Part shown: piece by piece, positions 53,620 to 59,093 of the stretch
Numbering within the stretch: the stretch's first letter is position 1
How the letters are laid out: each line of letters begins with the position of its first letter
Source of the DNA: Phoronis australis
Taxonomy: Eukaryota > Phoronida > Phoronidae
Length of the DNA: 59,093 bases
Direction: 5' to 3'
Assembly (NCBI GenBank): GCA_002633005.1
Contig: NMRA01000014.1
Location: 397,898 to 456,990, forward strand
Program-made: the position numbers and the translations under genes
Notes under the pieces: generated by a model
Seen by the model: only the letters and a program-made list of their open reading frames with translations
The model's database searches: none
Told to the model about the DNA's origin: nothing

Positions 53620-56600
53620 GCACTAAAGGTCAACCAAAGCGCGTTTTGTGTATCTACGCGAAGAAGTTGGTGGAAGATCCTAGGTAATTCAAAATTACAG
53701 AGTTTAATGAGATGTTGTATATTAAAAAAGCTTTTCATATCAATTTTAAATATATCCGCAGTTTTTTTTTAGAATATTAGGGCAAAACTCTCAGCACAAC
53801 GTAGTTTTCCATGTTTTGAGACCTTGAGATGGTGTGTAGGAATATGTTTAACTTGACCTTTGTTGACGTCACCATGTCGTGGGAGTAAATATACAAAACG
53901 TAAATAACTAAATATCCTGTTCAAAGTGATCGTCCCGCAAAGCATTATTGCGATATGCCGTGGTGAATATGTTCGAATCAAATTAGCTCTACTTGTTCTA
54001 TTGTCCGTAGCAGTGAGCGCCTGGTACGATTTAGCTTTCTATGAAATGAGACGGAAGGCCTAGTCATCAGCACGGGTGATAAGGTTATTCGGCGAAACTA
54101 AACCGGGATAACGTTTCGGTTGATGGTTGCATAAACGCGGGGTTCCTGCCAGTTTGCACTTGGTAGCATATTTAACTTATAACAGCACAATGCTTGTTTA
54201 AACATAATTAAATTGTTTGCCATGTTTAGGGATTGTGATTGTCGTTCAATGGGAATTCGTGACTCAGCCTGTCGTATAGCGAAGTCGAGGAAAACTTGTG
54301 ATCGTGACTCAAGTTCTAACACCGTCCGCCTGGTTTATGAACATATCGACAAAGTTCGAAAAACACAAGTTTGGGGCCAACGATCCATGTCTGTAGGTTG
54401 GAATTAATTAAAAGCTGCAATTATTCCAGGTTGGCCAGAACACGAAAATAGAATTATTCCTCATTTCTCATCATAAAAATTTTTCATAGTACCGTGATAA
54501 GATTTGCAAAACTGAACACCGAAACCATCAATGACCCAACAAAACGCTTCTATGTTACGGTGTCGGGGGTTTGGCAACCCTGAAATCGCGAATACGAAAG
54601 GGGGCAAATCTCCTACGCAGTGCCCTTTTTGTGCGAAATTCTGTCTCGTTAAGGAGTATCATCGTGAGATCAGCCGAGTATGGAGAGCCTGATTCGATTT
54701 TCGCTTTTAGCTAACGAAACATACAAGTGAAATGCATGCAGCTTTTAAGCCTCCTGTCAATGAGGAACGGTCCTAAATCTTTTTCTATCAGTTTATTAGC
54801 GGGTAAACGACCTACTTAAAGAAACGCATTTTGGTATTATTGCTGCATGGATGGAATAGATTTTTGAAGTTATTAGCTTTGACTAGAGCCACTAGAAAGC
54901 AGCAGAAACTGCGGTGTTTTTGTGATGCCATCGCTGCCGTTGTCCCTCAGTCATGTGGAGACGATTTAAACCTGGTGTTTTTTACCTGGCCATTGACAGA
55001 TTGGGGCCTTTACAGCGATCCTGTCAACAGCGCATTAGACTGCAACTGTAGGCTCATGATCTCCGCTCGCAGTTAACCCCTTTATAATCCCATTACTAAC
55101 CGTTACTTCATGGCTCAAGCATTTTAATTGACGGACCCGAGTTAGGCGAAGAAGACGTATACATTTATAAACAGAATGTTTCGCGTCAAAAAGAATCGTT
55201 ACCATTAATCGCGCGGAAAACTGAATCTAGCAAGGGTCCCGGAATATTCTCACGACCCGATTACTTAGGAGAATGCAAGGACCATTTGGGAGATTTCTAT
55301 GTATGCCTATAAAGAATCATGATTTGTTTGGATGATTCAGTAACATACAAAAATCGGTTTAATTTGAATTTTATTCGTCTTATTCGCCAAGCCTGATGCA
55401 GGATAATAGAAAGAGCCCGAGAAAAGGCTTCGCGTCTCTGCAAGGTACACAATTTCTAGCATGAATTTCAATTATTTAGTCTTAGCAAAACCTCAGTTCA
55501 GTTGTTTGCCTCTGACTATACACTATGAGTCCCACTCTTGTCACTTTAAGTTGCGCTTAGTAAGTAGGAACGACTTGTGTAGATGCATGACTATTTGTAA
55601 TATGAATGCCTAAATAAACTACTTATCTATATATCAATCAATCAATCTATCTATCTATCTATCTATCTATCTCATTACTTATACATCTACATGTGTGGCT
55701 GACTATTTTAATAGTATTAAAATACTGAGTTGAACAGTTGAAACAATTACTCAGAATACTGTTCTATAATCCAGTCTGCCTTAACTTGTCGATATAACAA
55801 AATTAGACTGTAAACATGCAGCAACAGCAGGTATTTATTTACAAGCACAATTACAGCACTTACTAGTGCGCAAAACGCCAAGTTCGAACTTTTGTTGTCT
55901 TTGGCCCATCCTACCGTCTTTAGACGACAGGACTGCGGATGTTCAAATTACCGAAAGGATAAACGTTGGCGTTTACAAAGTAATTTACAGATCTTCGGAC
56001 AGTCACGGAAGTTTCAGCAACCGACAAAATGTCGTCAGCAACCTAAGAATATGTTATTCCCTGTAGTCTGCACGAGTCATGTTTAACAGCAATTACGTAA
56101 CGGAAATTGTATCAGTTATATAAAGTTAATAACGAGTAGGAAGCTGGCGACTATGCAGTAACACACGGCTGCCCACGACAAAGGGCTCTACTGTCAAAGA
56201 TGGACAGTGGAGGACTTCTCGTCATCATTCATGTCGGAAAAGAAGAGTGTAACAAACTGATCTCAAACCATCGTCATAATAAAGTGTTTGATTCTAAGTT
56301 TACCACCAATTAACTGGTGTTTGCCAGTGTCCCAGTCAATGACAGTGATATGAAGCTTGAAGTTTTGAAGATGTCTTCTAATCCTACCACACGTCATGAT
56401 GGTAGTTTGACACTTTACTACTTTGCAATGCCATGGTTGATCAATTTAGATGTAGTCTGATCACGGCCGGTATGAAAGAGTTTGAAATATATTTTGTATT
56501 GTTGACGGTTCTAAGTAGTGAAAGAAAAAAATGTTTCATTAACATAACCAGGTTTCACCAGAATACATTTTGTAACAGTGGTTTTTCATTCAGTGATACT

Positions 56601-57039
56601 AGGACACGATCACATTTTGGGGTTGACATACACACGGGCTTACATCAGGTAAGCGGAACTTAAAGTAACGTCTGCACCCAATCTACAACGTCTCTAACTA
56701 AGTGATTATCTTATACGCAGTGCCTCTGGAGACCAATGACCAACGTATTCTCCATCAGGTATATGAGGTATGTTCCGACACAAAATCCTTCCTCCTAAGA
56801 AACCGGTATAATACCGGTCAAAGAGATTAATATTACTAGTACATGTAGCTCATTGATACCAGTACTCAAGGCTGTTCGGGAAGGTCGCAACATATAGTAG
56901 TCTCAGAAAAGTCTTCAAATGAATCTTAATTCAGTTGACTTAAAAGCCAAAAATGTATATGAACACCAAAGAGTTATAACTGGTATAATACCCTTTGTAT
57001 GAATTGGAGATATTGATTATGGGAAAATGTTTTTTTTCA
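53620..57039. other. Upstream intergenic region, no gene recognised
   Basis: Apart from the microsatellite at 55634-55672 I see only short open frames without signatures on either strand. Promoter-proximal regulation of the A2M-like gene may lie in the first kilobase. Confidence 0.45.
55634..55672. repeat. (ATCA)n/(CTAT)n microsatellite
   Basis: A short ATCA run passes directly into about seven CTAT units. Confidence 0.95.
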
Positions 57040-57120
57040 AAGTCGGCTTATGAGCACACACTCTTCGGTGGGGCTCTTACATCTAGCCTACAGTCAACGA
57101 AATAAAGGAAATTCAAAAAG

Positions 57121-58233
57121 TGGAAATGGCAACTGAGGTTCTTTAGATCACAGAATTTTTGTCTCAGTGAACCTTTTATTCTGAATGAGGACTTTATGCA
57201 TCTAATAGTCTATTTAAGATGTCAAACGTGTGGGAAAAGATAACACCCAATAGAATTTTTCTGAGCATAGACAAAGCAAAATCAATCCACACATCAATGA
57301 ATTATAACGAATGTAATTCATCGATACATTTGCGGGAAAGTATTTTCAAATTGTCAGCTTACATGAGTACCTGCTCCTATTTAGTAATGGGACTATACCT
57401 AGCTTACAGTCAACGTGCCCATTTCTTTGCAAAGTTCTTAGACCACAATTTTAGAATATAGTGAATGCGCAGGCTGAAGGGAAAGAAAGTAACGCAAAGT
57501 TGTTCTTGGGACAGACAATTCGTCTCCCAACGACTCACTCGTAGACTACAAGAGTGTGATTCTCCCATTAGAAATAAAAAAGAAAACTGGCAGATAAAGG
57601 GCTACAGAGGCAATTCTTCAAGGCCTGGCAAAGTTAGACAAAAGTTAGTTAATACAAAAATGGAAATGGCAACTGTGGTTCATTTGACCACACAATTTGT
57701 ATCTGAGCGAGCCTTTATCTGGCTAAAATATCGTACAACTAATATACACTTAATTAAGATGTCGAACTTGTGAAAAAGATAGCAGAATACCTGAGAGTAT
57801 ATGTGCGAAAGGCATTGGGGTTAATATGTGGGCTGATGTTCGAACATTGTGATTATCAGTCTTGCAGAATGTCTAGTAATCGGGGCCCCCGGCTTCATGA
57901 AGTGTGTCTTTCAAAAATCACCTTATATGAGCACATGCACGCGAAACCTAGCCTACGATCAACAATCCCATGTCCTTGCAATCTTTTGAGCACACGACTT
58001 TAGAATATAGTGAATGTCCACACTGAAATTAAGCAAATTAAGAAGGAAATAACGCACAGCGGTTCTTAGGACACACAATTCGTCTCCCAACAACTCACTC
58101 GTAGACTACAAGAGTGTTATTTTGTCGCTTTGATTCTCCCATTAGGAATAAACAAGAAAAATGGCAGATAAAGGGCTACAGAGGCAATTCTTCAAGGCAT
58201 GGCAAAGTTAGACAAAAGTTAGTTAATACAAAA
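57121..58233 (+). repeat. Tandem duplication, about 540 and 573 bp
   Basis: Two units, 57121-57660 and 57661-58233, both start TGGAAATGGCAACTG and share AATTCGTCTCCCAAC, CTCACTCGTAGACTACAAGA and GGGCTACAGAGGCAATTCTT. Part of a preceding unit is visible at about 57040-57120. Non-coding. Confidence 0.85.
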
Positions 58234-58260
58234 CAGTGGCGGATCTAGGATATCACAAGG
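58234..58260 (+). mobile_element. Possible DNA-transposon terminus
   Basis: CAGTGGCGGATCTAGG begins exactly where a third tandem unit should start. CAGTGGCGGATC(C/T)AGG is a common terminus of hAT-like and miniature elements. No opposite end is seen within the window, so the element may be truncated or extend past the edge. Confidence 0.4.
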
Positions 58261-58987
58261 GGGGCCAACATTTTCTCCGGCTGTAAGCATTTGCGCAAAC
58301 CACGACTGTAGATGCGCACAGCACCGAATGGGCGGAGGTCGGGAGGGGGGTTTTCCTCTAAAAATCAAGCATTTTCCTTGATTTCTGATGTATTATCCTA
58401 GAAAAAAAGGGAAAACGGAGAACGTGTCACACAGGAAAAATTGCGAGTTTCATAGACTTGTACTCACGATCTGGCTGATAGGACGCGCGTGCTTTACCAA
58501 TACACAACCACGACTTCACTAATATAATATTAGTAATAAGCAGAAACTAAGAGACCTACTTGTTTATGGTCCACCTACTTCTTTTTGTAATGCTTATTAC
58601 ACGTTTTATATTTTGTGCAATCGGTACTTAACAAATTTGTTGTATTTAAAATAGTCTTCAAATGCCCAAAAGACCAAATCTGTTATTCGTGTTGGCAATA
58701 ATGACGGGATTGCTTTGGAAATCGCCTTAAAAGGGAACTGTATTTTATTCTGAATAAATTCTGGATAGTTTTCTATGAATTGTTGATTAATTTCACAAAT
58801 AATTCAACACCAAAAATTAAACTTATGTTCTCTAACGAAGCTCAAAAAATTACCGGCTTGGAGCGCTGCTTAGTCTCGTGACGTATTTGGCGGGGGCAAA
58901 GTCACTGTCCTGTGTTAGCGTGCAATCAAGTAGCGTTTTTTATATTGTCGGAATAAGAAATTTTAGTGTGAAATTTCGGGTCACAAG

Positions 58988-59077
58988 GGATACCTGTTTG
59001 AGCCGAGGCAACACAAAGTGATACCTAGTCATCGTCATCGTCAGACGAAAATTTGCCGGTGTAACTGGTGTCAGTGA
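58988..59077 (+). pseudogene. P2X7-ballast-like fragment at right edge
   Basis: The frame from 58988 reads GYLFEPRQHKVIP and then ICRCNWCQ before a stop at 59075. GYLFEP and CxCxxC match, in order, GYMFEP and WCKCTVC of the ORF at 29847. Upstream, GTGACGTATTTGGCGGGG resembles the Kolobok terminal-repeat interior, and TTAA followed by AAGGGAACTG at 58727-58740 could be that element's end. It is probably part of another Kolobok-like copy. Confidence 0.4.
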
Positions 59078-59093
59078 CTGTGCCGAGGGCAAT

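Overview
The window is eukaryotic, intron-rich genomic DNA, most likely from a marine invertebrate animal. The evidence is split coding exons with GT-AG borders, long AT-rich introns, and a dense load of diverse mobile-element relics (Kolobok-like, piggyBac-like, Penelope-like, non-LTR). I cannot fix the species; an invertebrate deuterostome or a lophotrochozoan such as a mollusc both fit. There is a 501-base assembly gap (34722-35222) and a single N at 23282.

One host gene fills most of the window. It is an alpha-2-macroglobulin (A2M)-type thioester protein on the minus strand, running from a signal-peptide exon at 53464-53525 down to 3008, and it continues past the left edge. I placed 24 constitutive exons plus four alternative exons (17A-17D); every junction keeps reading phase. 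Landmarks in order are: signal peptide, the MG-domain signature [10 protein letters not shown], a His-rich insertion ending in RHRR, the MG6 region, an acidic segment ending in RLKR, the bait region, [15 protein letters not shown], the thioester GCGEQN, and about two thirds of the thioester domain. The rest of the thioester domain, the CUB part and the receptor-binding domain lie outside the window.

The main discovery candidate is the bait region. Four tandem exons (19286-19400, 17743-17848, 16688-16844, 13488-13644) each end in the same YFPE[TS]WLW module but begin with unrelated bait sequences. All four enter in phase 1, leave in phase 2 and have lengths of 1 mod 3, so an open mRNA should normally carry exactly one. 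This looks like an array of mutually exclusive exons giving one protease trap four baits.

The introns hold: a nearly intact 1.94-kb Kolobok-like transposon with 158-bp terminal inverted repeats, TTAA target duplication, a THAP transposase fragment and a converging P2X7-ballast-like ORF (29513-31453); a Penelope-like reverse transcriptase relic (32385-32942); a non-LTR RNase H/zinc-knuckle relic (42216-42900); a piggyBac transposase relic (about 22071-22596); and a dispersed family (called R1 here) whose copies carry repeated CTCF-like motifs of the CCACTAGGGGGCGC type. There are also a 16-bp minisatellite, microsatellites, several perfect hairpins and other dispersed repeats (called R2-R5).

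Upstream of the gene (53620-59093) I see no host gene, only a TATA box just above exon 1, a tandem duplication of about 550 bp, a possible DNA-transposon end, and a second P2X7-ballast-like fragment at the right edge.
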